Part shown: positions 1 to 59,430 of the stretch, piece after piece | Layout: each line of letters begins with the position of its first letter | Position numbering within the stretch: the first letter of the stretch is position 1 | Origin: Cacajao melanocephalus | Lineage: Eukaryota; Chordata; Mammalia; Primates; Pitheciidae | Direction of reading: 5' to 3' | NCBI GenBank assembly: GCA_963573385.1 | Contig: CAUYLG010022307.1 | Location: forward strand, 56,218-120,217 | Length of the DNA: 64,000 bases | Program-made: the position numbers and the translations under genes | The notes under the pieces: generated by a model | The model's database searches: none | What the model was told of the DNA's origin: nothing | What the model saw: the letters and a program-made list of their open reading frames with translations, nothing else

Positions 1-363
1 AAAAGAATGCTAGCTCTGCTTGTGTGTGACCTCCTTCAGGCCCCTCAGGAATAAATTTAGAACAAATGAGGCAACAGAGTGCCAGCAGATGTGTTTGGTG
101 GGGCTTGGTGTTTCTAAAAAACAACTCAGAGACATATGTTAAGATATTTAGTTTTTATAAAGGAACCAAACATCTCCTGAATCTAACTTCTTTGGCTATT
201 GTTTTAGACTATTACCTTCTTCTTTATCAAGTTGCTTATTTGCTTCTCAGGGCTAGCTAGGTTCCTAGAATTTCCCTTGAAGGAACTCAAGATTTTCCTT
301 TATTCCCATGGTTGGAGGGCCCACAGGCCCCTAGAGAAGGAGGGTCCCGGCTCCATCTCAGTA
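1..363. other. Upstream intergenic, no recognised element
   Basis: Ordinary AT-rich sequence. The open frames here are short and show no protein-like pattern. Confidence 0.6.
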
Positions 364-367
364 TGAA

Positions 368-1028
368 GTTTTTTTTGTTTTGTGTTTTTGAGACAAGGTC
401 TTGCTCTGTCACCCAGGCTGCAGTGCAGTGTTACAATCTTGGCTCACTGTATCCTCGACTTCCTGGGCTGAAGTGATTCTCCCACTCAGCCTCCCAAGTA
501 ACTGGGACCACAGGCACGTGCCACCATGCCCTGCTAATTTTTGAAATTTTTGTAGGGTCTGGGCACAGTGTGTCATGCCTGTACTCTCAGCACTTTGGGA
601 GGCTGAGGTAGGTGGATCCCTTGAACCCAGGAGTTCGAGATCAGCCTGGATAATGGTGAAAAACCATCCCTAACAAAAAAACAAAAACACACAAGAAACC
701 CCCAAACCACAAAAATTAGCCTGGCATGGGCTAATGTCCACCACTAAAATGTCCCGGTGTGGTAGCTTGCATTTGTGGTCTTAGCTACTCTCTAGGCTGA
801 GGTGGGAGGATCACCTGAACCCAGGAGTTGGAGATTGCAGTGAACCGAGATCTCGCCATTGCACTCCTGCTTGGGCAACAGAGTATGACCCTATCGTAAT
901 AAAATGTTTATAGAGCCTAGGTCTCCCTTTGTTGCTTAGGGTGGTCTTGAACCCCTGGGCTCAAGTGATACTCCGATCTTGGCCTCCCAAAGTGCTAGGA
1001 TGACAGGCATGAGCCACCATGCCTGGCC
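368..1028 (-). repeat. Antisense Alu split by a second Alu
   Basis: The outer Alu arms are 368-555 and about 905-1028. The left arm ends at the middle of the right monomer, and the right arm resumes with the same element. Confidence 0.9.
556..904 (+). repeat. Alu inserted in sense inside another Alu
   Basis: Starts ggtctgggcacagtgtgtca and ends in a decayed A-rich tail near 900. Confidence 0.9.
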
Positions 1029-1720
<692 letters not shown>

Positions 1721-2400
1721 GGTAAATTCTTAAATTTTGCAGACACAATCATACAAGTTGTGAGTCAAAATGAAGGAAACAAGTGATTACATGACAGGTA
1801 TATTTAATGTCATAAATCCTAAGATGTTAGAGGTGGGAAAGGGGGCCCTGGAGAGGGAGATAAAGGAAATAGCTGAAAAGAAATGCAAACAAGAAAAGGA
1901 GGAGTTGAAAGCTGAAATGAAAACCAGGGACAAGAAAAGTCCCCCTCCTTCCTTCAGAGGTCACTCTAATGAATGAACGCTGCTTGGTTCCCTGAATCTT
2001 CCCTTCTGCTGGCCACTCTGCTTGGTCCATCATTGCTTTCAGCTCTCCCTTATCCTAAACGGCTTTCTTCAACCCAGTCATAATGTTAATTTCCTGTTCC
2101 TTTTCTCTCCCGTCCCACCCAGAAAAGAGACCTCCTCTGGGCCGTTTCGGGGGTATTTTCACTGAAGGTGTGAGCCGCGTGCTGCCGGTGCGGCGAGGCT
2201 GGCCCTATAGAAATGTTTCTGACATCCTCGTGCGGATACGCACAAGTCTCCACCTACAGGATCACAGGCTTGGCGTGCGCAATCACAGCAGCCAGCGTGG
2301 GAAGGCGCCCTATTATAACAGTAATTGCGTAGTTTCGAACCATCATATCTGAGAGGAAACTGGGTCCTCCACAGCCGGCCGCCTAGCCCAATCTCACAGG
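1721..2400. other. Unidentified upstream segment with scattered CpGs
   Basis: Non-repetitive by eye. 1770-1976 holds a 68-codon frame rich in Lys/Glu (EIAEKKCKQEKEELKAEMK), and 2110-2350 has moderate CpG content with a second short frame. I recognise neither as a known protein. They may be remnants or upstream promoter sequence. Confidence 0.4.
2388..2392 (+). promoter_or_regulatory. CCAAT box
   Basis: CCAAT pentamer at the upstream edge of the CpG island, roughly 180 bp before the E2F-type site. Such a position is common for NF-Y in cell-cycle promoters, but a single pentamer is weak evidence. Confidence 0.35.
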
Positions 2401-2552
2401 ATAATTACAGGCTGAGTTCGGCAGCAGAACCCAGTTTCCCCCAGAGGTCCAAGTAAAGGCTCAGGGTAGCCGCAGACCGCTCTTCACGAAAACAGCAAGC
2501 TGCGCCAAATCTCGCGCAGCGGGGCTGGAGGGCGGGCGGGGAATTTAAGGTA

Positions 2553-2560
2553 TCGCGAGA
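2553..2560 (+). promoter_or_regulatory. TCGCGAGA promoter element
   Basis: Eight bases of the palindromic TCTCGCGAGA core-promoter motif found in many TATA-less CpG-island promoters, lying 9 bp upstream of the E2F-type site. A related atctcgcgc stretch lies near 2507. Confidence 0.5.
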
Positions 2561-2569
2561 TGACAGGTT

Positions 2570-2577
2570 TTTCCCGC
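2570..2577 (+). promoter_or_regulatory. E2F-type site TTTCCCGC
   Basis: Perfect match to the TTTSSCGC E2F consensus, about 140 bp upstream of the start codon and inside the CpG island. E2F control fits the proliferation-linked expression known for HELLS. Binding is inferred. Confidence 0.65.
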
Positions 2578-2711
2578 GAAGGAGAAGCGCGCTTTTTTCG
2601 CTGGCGGGGGATTTGGCTAGAAGGCTGGGCCGGGAGCTGCTGTGAGGTATTAGCTTGCGGCATTGCAGGCTCTGAGAGGAGGGGACCCGGCTCCCGGGTG
2701 AGTTTCCAGGC

Positions 2712-49553
<46,842 letters not shown>

Positions 49554-50025
49554 ACTGGAGCCCAAGAATGGCTTTTAAAAGTTCTTGTTTACAACTAGTG
49601 ATTTCCCTATATTCGGTTTGAAATACAGATTGTCCACTTAACCTTTTTTATTATATCATTTGACATGTAACTAGTACCATGTGTACTTAAATAGATGATA
49701 ATTTTCTGAGCCTTATTACAAACAAAGAAGTATCCATATTAAGTTTAGATTTTCAGTTAATTTTTGAGACTGAGTATTATTCTTGGATACAGGCTGATGT
49801 GTACTTAACCACTTCCAGATTTATACAGTCTTCCTGTGGAAGTTTAGTAAATGTCTTTTCTTCTAGTAATACAGTTCATGGGGTTTTGGTACTTCAGTTA
49901 TGAAGTAGGCTGTTCATGGAAGGAGATCGGGATTATGCTATCTGCTGTTTAAGAAACTGTTTGATTTTCAAGTCTTATTTCTATGAGATAGTTTACCAAA
50001 TAAATTTTCCTTATAAGATAATCTC
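49554..50025 (+). other. HELLS: HELLS 3' UTR
   Basis: AT-rich, repeat-free stretch from the stop codon to just past the first canonical polyadenylation signal. The cleavage site is estimated 15-25 nt after that signal, so the end is approximate. Confidence 0.75.
49999..50004 (+). terminator. HELLS: Polyadenylation signal AATAAA for HELLS
   Basis: First AATAAA downstream of the stop codon (446 nt after it), followed by T-rich sequence. A second AATAAA at 50734-50739 could serve a longer 3' UTR. Confidence 0.75.
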
Positions 50026-50625
50026 ATTAAATTATTATTTTTAGGAATAGCTTAGGTACAATAGCAGCAAAAGACTTGACTATCGGTGGGATTTGATATT
50101 ACTTAGTTGTCTTGGTTTCATTCACTAGTACTATCGGAGTGTGTCATATAAAGATTTCAAGTGGACATTCTGTTAGCACAAGAGAAGTTTCTGAATGAAA
50201 CTATAGGGCCTTGACAAAAGACTAGAAATTGCAAATGGTAGTATATAATGTCAAACAAGGCAGACCCTGAAAATTTATAGTAGTGGGTTAAATAGGACCA
50301 GATAGAAGAGAACAGGCCTTAGGAGTATGTAAGTAATGCAGAATCCATAATAGAACAACACAAAAGCCAAAAAGGGCACAGTTTAGTCCCTGTGTGAAAG
50401 GATATCAGACAATGAGGAAGAGAAATCCTGAATGTAACCTGGAGAGGGGACATACTCCCTGGACCATACATTTCTGTGCTGGCGTTTATTTCATGGAAAA
50501 ATGTTACTGTTGTTGCCATATATATTCATATGCAGACCAGATGATCTGCGCGTTAGGAAAACGGAACTGTCACTTAAGAAAAACTTTAAAAAATTTTTCT
50601 GTGCCCTGTTTACACAGGTCTTTTT
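50026..50625. other. Intergenic after HELLS, nothing recognised
   Basis: AT-rich unique DNA. Its open frames are short. Confidence 0.5.
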
Positions 50626-50629
50626 TCTT

Positions 50630-50710
50630 CTTTTAAATTTTCATTTCATTAGTTTTTGGGGTACTGCTGGTTTTTGGTTACATGGATAAGTTCTTTGGTG
50701 ATTGTTAAAA
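50630..50710 (-). repeat. L1 3'-end fragment
   Basis: tagtttttggggtactgctg, then ggttacatggataagttctt is antisense L1 3' end. Confidence 0.55.
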
Positions 50711-50733
50711 ACTTTGGATAGAGCATTTGGTTA

Positions 50734-50739
50734 AATAAA
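50734..50739 (+). terminator. Possible distal AATAAA signal
   Basis: Canonical hexamer about 1.2 kb after the HELLS stop codon, just beyond an L1 3'-end fragment. No downstream GU-rich element is obvious. Confidence 0.3.
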
Positions 50740-51085
50740 AGACTATAGAGCAGGTTTATTTGTTTAAGTGAAAATGTTTACCAATCACATAAGCATGCTG
50801 ACCTAGGCTTGCTTGAAATTCATGATCTTGTCATTAGTGATTTAGTCTTTCCTCTTAACATTGTCCTGAATGACTATTTCATAGTTTTATCTCTGTCATT
50901 ACATGTCTCATATCTTTCCTCTCATTTTGCTCCCCATTGCCCTGAGAAAATAGATGCAATCAAAAAGGAACCTTTAAAAGTTGTCACCATTGGATCTGTA
51001 AACCTAGCATCTATGCCTATCTGTCCTTTCTTATATACTATGGATAGATTGTTTGTCCTAGCTTGAGCCAACTGAAATGTCTCAT

Positions 51086-51136
51086 TTCTTTTATAGCAAA
51101 ACTTCTTGAAAAAAGGAGTTCTTTTATAGCAAAACT
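51086..51136 (+). repeat. Short direct repeat
   Basis: ttcttttatagcaaaact occurs exactly twice, 33 bp apart. Confidence 0.85.
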
Positions 51137-51169
51137 CTTTGTCTGTATTCATTGTTTTTAGTTTATTCT

Positions 51170-51662
51170 ATTTTTTCCTGAACCCATTCCAATAAGATAT
51201 TTATCTCCATTGGAGCCATTTTTTTTAAGGTCTCTTGTGACAGCAGTGATCTCATTTGACTTGATATATTAGCAGCATTTCATATGATTGACTCTTCTCC
51301 ATAAAAGTTACTTTGTTTGGCTTCCAGCAAACATATTTGCCTGGTTTTTCTCCATATTTCTCTGGCTCTTTCTGTTTCCCTTGCTGTTTCCTTTTCTGTC
51401 CTTGAAACATTGGATTGTCCTAAGCCCATTTTGTGATTCACTTGATGGTATCTTTAATATGAACTATGCTGATGACTCAGATTTATATCTTCAGCCAGAA
51501 TCTTTCTCTTGAATTCCAGATTCACATATCCAACTGCTTACTAGGTGCTTGATAACTCAAACTATTCTATATCTGCACTTTGCTTTTTGTTTAATCCAAA
51601 TCTGCTGCTTTTGCATTTTCCTTAGTTAATAAATGACAACTTTATTCTTCCAATTGTTTTAG
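51170..51662 (+). mobile_element. L2 LINE reverse-transcriptase fossil
   Basis: Readable pieces of the L2 polymerase occur in order: a degraded LSAAF-type block (51255-51300), WF--S--YLSGS-like sequence, then NYADDSDLYLQPESFS with the catalytic YADD at 51465-51476, then IQLLTR-like sequence. Frame changes and stops mean it is dead. Confidence 0.75.
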
Positions 51663-51663
51663 A

Positions 51664-51716
51664 CTTCGGCCTCCCAAAGTGCTGGAATTACAGGTGTGAG
51701 CCACCGAGTCCAGCCT
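51664..51716 (-). repeat. Alu 5'-end scrap, antisense
   Basis: ggcctcccaaagtgctggaa to gtgagccaccgagtccagcc. Confidence 0.9.
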
Positions 51717-52055
51717 ACTGTCTATAAAGCTCCCCCTGCCATCCGCTCGTAGTCATTTGATCATTCCCTTAGTTTAGTTGAGTGGTTTTTTTTTTTTTTT
51801 TTGATGGTTCTTCAGGTGTCTTGGGATCATTTACTCTTCCTCAAATTGTGAGCAAATGCTTAAAAATACTTAGAAATACCTTCTTTAAAAGTGTGCATTC
51901 CTACCACCTCTCACTACTTTAAACATGAAATAAAGATCCTGTACATCTTTTGAGTGTAGTTATAAAATAATTTTTGATTGGCTCAATAGTTACTTTTATC
52001 ATGGCTATATAAGTATTATTAAAGCTTTAGATAAGCCATAGAATATGCTATTACT
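51717..52055. other. Intergenic, nothing recognised
   Basis: AT-rich, with a T18 run at about 51786. Confidence 0.5.
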
Positions 52056-52277
52056 GGACGGGTGAGGTGGCTTACGCCTGTAATCCCAACACTTTGGGAA
52101 GCCGAGTTGGGTGTATCAGGAGATAAGACCATCTTGGCCAACATGGTAAAACTGCATCTCTACTAAAAATACAAAAATTAGCCAGGTGTGGTGGTGGGCG
52201 CCTGTAGTCCCAGCTACTCAGGAGGCTGAAGCAGGAGAATTGCTTGAACCCAGAAGGCAGAGGTTGCAGTGAGCCGA
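52056..52277 (+). repeat. Alu, sense, 3'-truncated
   Basis: gacgggtgaggtggcttacg through gcagtgagccga, then unique sequence. Confidence 0.93.
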
Positions 52278-52566
52278 AGAATGCTATTGTATTTTCATTC
52301 TTGTACAGCTTTTTTTTTTTCTCCTGAAGTTAACACTTGCTGTTTTTTTATCTACCTATAATTTATTTCTAAACTCTCTGGAAGTAAACAGATCACATGA
52401 TTCAGTAGTAAATCTCCCCCTCCAAATACATCCTATCCCCTCCACCCCTTGGAACATTCTTTAGTCTGGACTGTAGAACTGATTCCATCTGGAACCTTCC
52501 TTTACCATCCTTCTGGGTATTCCTATTGGCTGTTTCATGATTTTTAACTACTGTTTACTGGAACGT

Positions 52567-52965
<399 letters not shown>

Positions 52966-53139
52966 TGAATTTTTTCAGAATTTGCATATCTGGCTGTGTT
53001 TTTGTTGTATTCCTACATTTTGATGGATAGTTTTGGTTTGGGATTTTAGATTAGGAATTATTTTCTCCTCAGTATTTTGAAAGTTGTTGTGTTGTCTCAG
53101 AACTTGCAGTGTTGTAGGAAAGAAAATTAATGATGCTTT

Positions 53140-53417
53140 TTATTTTTTTGAGACAGGGTCTCATTCTGTCACCCAGGCATGAATATAGCTCACTGTAGCC
53201 TTGACCTCATGGGCTCGAGTGATCCTCCTGCCTCAGCCACCAATATAGGTTGGACTACAGCCATGTACCAAATGCCCTGCTAAGTTTTTAATTTTTTTGT
53301 AGAGGCAGGTTCTAACTATATTACCCAGGCTGGTCCTCAACTCCTGGGCTCAAGCAATTCCCCCGCCTCAGCCTCCCAAAGAGCTGGGATTCCAGGTGTG
53401 AGCTCTTGTACCTGGCC
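53140..53417 (-). repeat. Alu, antisense
   Basis: gagacagggtctcattctgt to gtgtgagctcttgtacctgg. Confidence 0.94.
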
Positions 53418-53548
53418 CTATTGCCACTTTGATGTCCAGTCTGTTGAAGGAAATTTCCTGCCTTTTGTTAATGTGAAATTCTAATGTTTCTTTGTCTTTT
53501 ATATTCTAAAATAATAACACAATGATGTGTCCTTGATATGGATTTTTT

Positions 53549-53842
53549 CTTTTTTTTTTTGAGATGGAGTTTCACTCTTGTTGCCTAGGCTGGAGTGCAG
53601 TGGCGCCATTTTGACTCACCACAACCTCCGCCTCACCGTTCAAGCCCATTCTCCTGCCTCAGCCTCCCTATTAGTAGCTGGGATTATAGGCATGCACCAC
53701 CACGCCCATCTAACTTTGTAGTTTTAGAGATGGTTTTCTCCATGTTGGTCTTGCTGGTTTCGAACTCCCGACCTCAGGTGATCAGCCCACCTTGGCCTCC
53801 CAAAGTGCTGAGATTACAGGCGTGAACCACCACGGCCAGCCT
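53549..53842 (-). repeat. Alu, antisense
   Basis: gagatggagtttcactcttg to gtgaaccaccacggccagcc. Confidence 0.95.
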
Positions 53843-53972
53843 TTTTTTCTTTTTTTAAAGAGACAGAGTCCTGCTATGTTGCATAGACTTGATTTGAATT
53901 CCTGATTTCAAGTTACCTTTTCACCTTAGTCACTCAGGTAGGACTACAGGCATGTGCCATCGTGCCCATCTT
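53843..53972 (-). repeat. Alu fragment, antisense
   Basis: aagagacagagtcctgctat through actacaggcatgtgccatcg. Confidence 0.8.
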
Positions 53973-54112
53973 TTTGGTGTGGATCTTATTTTTGTTTTAC
54001 TCTTTTAAAAGCTCAGTCTGAAAATCTGTCTTTTGATTCATAGAAATTTTTTAGAATGATTTATTGGAGGCTTTTGTCTTTTGAATGTGTGCTCCTCTCT
54101 CTGCCTAGAACT

Positions 54113-54715
54113 TTTTTTTTAATGAAAGACATGGTCTTGGTGTTGTCCAGGTTGGAGTGCAGTGGTGCAGTCATAGCTCACTACAGCCTTGAATTTCTGG
54201 GCTCAAGCCATCCTGCCACCTCAGCTTTCTGAGTATCTGGGACTACAGGCATGTGCTACTATGTCCAGATAATGGTTTTTTTTTTTGTTTTTTTGGTTTT
54301 TTTTTTTTGTCTGAGACAGAGTCTCACTCTGTCGCCTCAGCTCGCTGCAACCTCCGCCTCCTGGCTTCAAGTGATTGTCCTGCCTCAGCCTCTAGAGTAG
54401 CTGGGACTACAGGTGTGTGCCACCACACCCAGGTGATCTTTTATTTTAAGTAGAGCCGGGGTTTCACCATGTTGGCCAGGATGGTCTCAATCTCTTGACC
54501 TCGTCATCCACCCTCCTTGGCTTCCCAAAACTGCTGGGATTATAGGCATGAGCCACCGCGCCTGGCCTGCCCAGTTAATGTTTTTAAAAAATTTTGTAGA
54601 GGTAGGGTCTTGCCGTGTTGCCCAAGTTGCTCTTGAGTTCCTGGCCTCAGGGGATCCTCCCATGTTTGCTTCCCAAAGCATTGGGATTACATGTTTGAGC
54701 CACCACCACTAGCAC
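54113..54715 (-). repeat. Older antisense Alu split by a younger one
   Basis: Arms 54113-54275 and 54569-54715. ccagataatg / ccagttaatg on either side of the inner Alu is its target-site duplication. Confidence 0.9.
54276..54568 (-). repeat. Alu inserted in another Alu, antisense
   Basis: T-rich start, gagacagagtctcactctgt to catgagccaccgcgcctggc. Confidence 0.95.
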
Positions 54716-54860
54716 TTCTGCCTAGAAATTGTTAAAAAAAAAATTTCTCCTGTCTGCATAGTCTGTTTCATTAAATGATTCTTCCCCTTTTTTCGTCTTT
54801 TATTTTGATGCTTCTTCTAATGCTTTTGGATCATTTATTGTTCCTCAAATTTAAGAGCTA

Positions 54861-56404
54861 CAAGAAATCTAAGTTTCGTGCATGAATGTTCTCAACAGGT
54901 GGATTTTACTCCACTGTGATTTCACTAGGCCATTTATTTGAGGGTCACCCAAATGTCAGTATGTATATGAGAGAGAAGATATACATATGTATCTGAGAGA
55001 AATTCTTTAATCACTTGTCCTATATGAGTATATGCTTTGCCAGTTTTCTTTTGGGGTGAGGATGGAGGGACAGTGTGTTGGAGATTTTACTGTTTAAAAT
55101 GTAGATGTCTCAGTTTTCAGGAAAATACAGTACCCTCTCTATATTTGGATTCTCATATTCCAGACATCCACTGATTCACCCTTTCCAGGGAGTTAATTCT
55201 GAGTTTTCTTCCAGTGTAAGGGGAAGTGGTAATCATTTTACAAGGAGGTATAGGACCTTGGTATTTAACTGCTTCTTTCAACTACTTCTGGTGTTTTTTA
55301 GTGAAAACCTCTATCTAGTACTGAGACTTTCAGTTCCCTAGTCTGTTGAGTCAACTAACTAACACCGATGCATTTATTTTTCAGTTTCCAAAATCTTGCT
55401 TTGCGATTGCTTCTGTTTTATTGTCCAGAGGTTTAACACTTGTTTCATTTTTTACGATCATTTAAGTTTCCAGATTTTAGTAAGGGACAGAGGGGAATAG
55501 ATGAACTCATTTCATGATATGGAAACAAATACTCCCTGTCTTGTCTTACATGAAAAATTATTCTTAAACCAGGCCTTGTCTTTCAGAACCTGATCAAAGT
55601 ATAAAAAATATTTTTTTTAGCTTTATTTCTTTAGTGAGTCACTATTCCGTATTATTAGATGGTTGAAAGTGTCAGGAGGTATGGTGAAGGTGGTACTTGA
55701 ACATTTCCAATCCAACATTTGTGATGAAATCTTTCACCAATGCCTTAGCAATTGTATGTGATTTTTTTAGTCTTACCAGTTTGAGGTAAGATTTTATAAG
55801 AAGCCTACAAAGCCTTAGTTTTTTTCATGAAGAACATTAAATAAATGCTTCTGTCTTTATTTCAAAGAATTATTTTAGTTCTGAATTTCTACTCAAAGTA
55901 CTCAACCACATAGTCTAGAATATGCCTATAATTTATTTGCATTTGGTTGAAATACGCTCATAAAACATACTCCTGAGCTTATGTTCACAGGTTCCAGTTT
56001 GAGGCTAAATGAGGCCTAAAGAATGAATTAACTTGTTTGTAATTTTTTTCTATTACCCTTTTTAGAAATCTTATGTCTCCTTTAGCCAAATGAATCTATA
56101 GATTGTCCCTGGAAGCATGTCACTGTATCTTTTATGTCTTCCTGAGTCTTAGCATTTTAAATTCCTCTATATTCACTGTCTTTCCTATAGCACCCTAATA
56201 AGAGTAGCATTATGTGAACTATTTCTCTTCCCTAAGGTATTTTGGAATATTTTTAAATTATGTATGCTTGGTTCTCCTCATGCTAAATACTCTCTACTGC
56301 AACCCATACAATTACAGTGATCAAAGCAAGGTCTCTTGTTTCTTTTTTCACTTTAAAAAGAAATGTTATTTGTAAAATAGTATAGTCATAACACAAACAT
56401 GGCT
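54861..56404. other. Intergenic, nothing recognised
   Basis: About 1.5 kb of AT-rich DNA. I find no repeat, coding frame or RNA gene. Confidence 0.5.
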
Positions 56405-56730
56405 TTTTTTTTTTTTTTTTTGGTCAGACAAGTTTTCCTTCTGTCATCCAGGCTTGGGGGCAGTAGCATGATTATAGTTCTCTGTAGCCTCCAACTCCAG
56501 GGATCCTCCCACTGAGCCTCCTGAACAACGGGGACTGTAGACGGTTGCCACCATGCCTAATTTGTAAACTTTTTTGTAGAGCTTAGTTTTTTTGTTTTGT
56601 TTTTAAAGCTTATTTTGTGAACTGTTGCCTAGGCATTTGCGAACTATTTATTGTCCAGGCATCTCCAACTTCTGGCCTCAAGCAATCATCCTGCCTTGGC
56701 CTCCCAATAGCATAAGCTACCGCACCCAGC
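56405..56730 (-). repeat. Alu, antisense, diverged
   Basis: T19, gtcagacaagttttccttct to gctaccgcacccagcc. About 30 extra bases lie in the middle. Confidence 0.88.
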
Positions 56731-56810
56731 CTACAGTTTTCTTTCAGCACGATACAAAAATCTTGTTAGTGCTAGCTTGATTTACACTTTTTGTCTATAT
56801 CCACCTGTTT

Positions 56811-57112
<302 letters not shown>

Positions 57113-58246
57113 TATATCTACTTCTTTTCCATCCACATTAGCATTTAGTACATTTCTCTTTGACCTTTTAGTTAATAACCTTATGCCATGGTGAAGTTGC
57201 TTTCATAATCTGTATTACCATGGATTAATTCTGCATAGCAGAAACTATGATAGGTGTGTTAAATAATGAAGTTTGGGGAATGTTAATAAAAACAATTTTT
57301 CTTACTGTAGCTGAAATACGTGGTAGAAGAATCCCTGGTGAGAACAGATCAGTTACAGGTATATCTTGCCTCTCAGTCTCTACCATTTATTACTGGACTT
57401 GTGTAAGGATTTGGGAGTGCCATGGAACACTAAATTCATTCTGTCTGGGTATTTAAATGATTTGAGACAAAAATCCATTGTAATGTTTTATTGAGTTGAG
57501 ATGTCTCACATGAGTAGTTAGCACTGAGAAGCAGACACAGGCACATTTGAGAGAATGGAGTGGCAAGATGCTTTGGTTTATCCTGTGCATGTTGTACTTA
57601 CACTTGTTTCTACATTTTCCATTGATTCCCCTTCGTATTAGCACCAAGGAGCAAGAGAATTTGTACTGGAATATTACACTACTCACCACAAGACAGGTTT
57701 AATCTTTCCTTAGGGGACAAGATTGGAAAGTTGAGGCCAAGCAGACCTGAAGAGAGGCACCCAGCAACTGTGAGATCAAATCCATCATTGATCAATCCAT
57801 TATTGTTTGGACTTGAGATTTAGCTGTGTTCCTCACTCAGGTGCATGATAGCTGCTTGCTAATTTGATTTTAGCTCACATTTCACCTAGACTGAATGTCC
57901 CTGTTCTCTCTCCCCCACGAAATATCTTACCGTTGTTAATCTGTCTGCCTCGTGATCTCTGTGAGATTCAGCACCTTGTCTGTTTTGTCACTACTATATA
58001 ACAGCATGTCGGAAATAAAGCAGCAATAAAACTAGAAAAACCAAGTGAATACACGGGATTAAAAAAATACTTTGTTTCCTATAATTTAAAAAAATGACCT
58101 TATTGGGTTAATTAAGTGCTACCCAGAAAATTTAAGAAATTTCCTACACCTGGATGCATTGTAGAGCAAATAAGAGCATCAAAGACAATCTTCTGAATCT
58201 TTCAGAGAAAGATCACCAAAGGAACAACGATCAGATAGCAGATTGT
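57113..58246. other. Intergenic, possibly repeat-derived
   Basis: 57113-57690 holds nothing recognised. 57690-58040 ends with two AATAAA hexamers near 58013 and 58025 and could be an old LTR, but I cannot name one. Confidence 0.35.
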
Positions 58247-58522
<276 letters not shown>

Positions 58523-58789
58523 GATAACAGATGTTATAATAGTAAGATTAAAACTGTGTCAAAGAAATTTATAGCATACAGTTTTGTATTCATCTGCATT
58601 AAACGTGAGGAAATAGTTTCAGTGACAACCAATCAAGACCTGGTAAGATTTGCTTTGCTAAAGGAGATAAAGTGACTGACACAACATGTATTTCTCTGAT
58701 TAATTAGAGGTGTTATTTTCTGGCTATACTGAAGGCACTTTCATGATTTCTTCATGGTTTTGTACACTTAGTTTTATACTGCATAGTAG

Positions 58790-58990
58790 CTTAGGCCTGG
58801 CTCTAGCAATTGTAAACTGTTCTGCAAATGAGGGAAATAATAGTAACTCCTACCTCAAGGATGTAGGGTTTAAAAGGGTTAAAGCACAAAACATTTATTA
58901 AATATAGTCAATGTTTATCTCAAGGATACTATGGGTGATTGAAAGAGTGTACATAAAGTACTTCATGTAATGTCTGCCACTTGAATGTTT
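58790..58990 (-). repeat. MIR SINE, antisense
   Basis: tctgcaaatgagggaaataa, agtaactcctacctcaagga, acaaaacatttattaaatat in reverse MIR order. Confidence 0.65.
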
Positions 58991-59430
58991 AATAAGTGAA
59001 AGATACCACCACCTCTACTACATTTTACTTTTATTAGTAGTAATTTCATGATAACAAGTATGCTACCAAAGAAAGCAAGCTGAAAGCCAAGATTCAAGAA
59101 TCATTTTACTGTGCTTTTATTCTGCCTCAAACACTAATCTCCAGTCCTTGGATAAAGGCATTATTTCTCTGAAGGGGAAGGGGTCCTCTTTTTGCCCAAG
59201 TCACACTTCTCTCTTTTCTTACATTGTAAACAAGTAGTTTCAATTCTGAGGCATTTTCCTGGATTGCAGGACTCAAAAAGAAGTTAAGCTTGAGAAATTT
59301 TAAGTGAAGAGAACAATTCTAGTTCAGAGTGATTGGATCCTTGTAAAAGCTTCTGACATGTGACCTGAAAATTTTGAGGGGAGGGAAAGAAGACAACCTT
59401 TTATAGCAGGTAATAGGAAGACCTGTTGTT
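58991..59430. other. Intergenic, nothing recognised
   Basis: AT-rich unique DNA. Confidence 0.5.

Noticed and set aside
1770..1976. Lys/Glu-rich 68-codon frame as a new small gene
   Set aside because: Low complexity, no recognised family and no clear promoter. Kept only as a point to check.
57690..58040. Downstream gene end, suggested by two AATAAA hexamers
   Set aside because: No coding exon or splice pattern precedes them. AATAAA is frequent in AT-rich DNA and old repeats.
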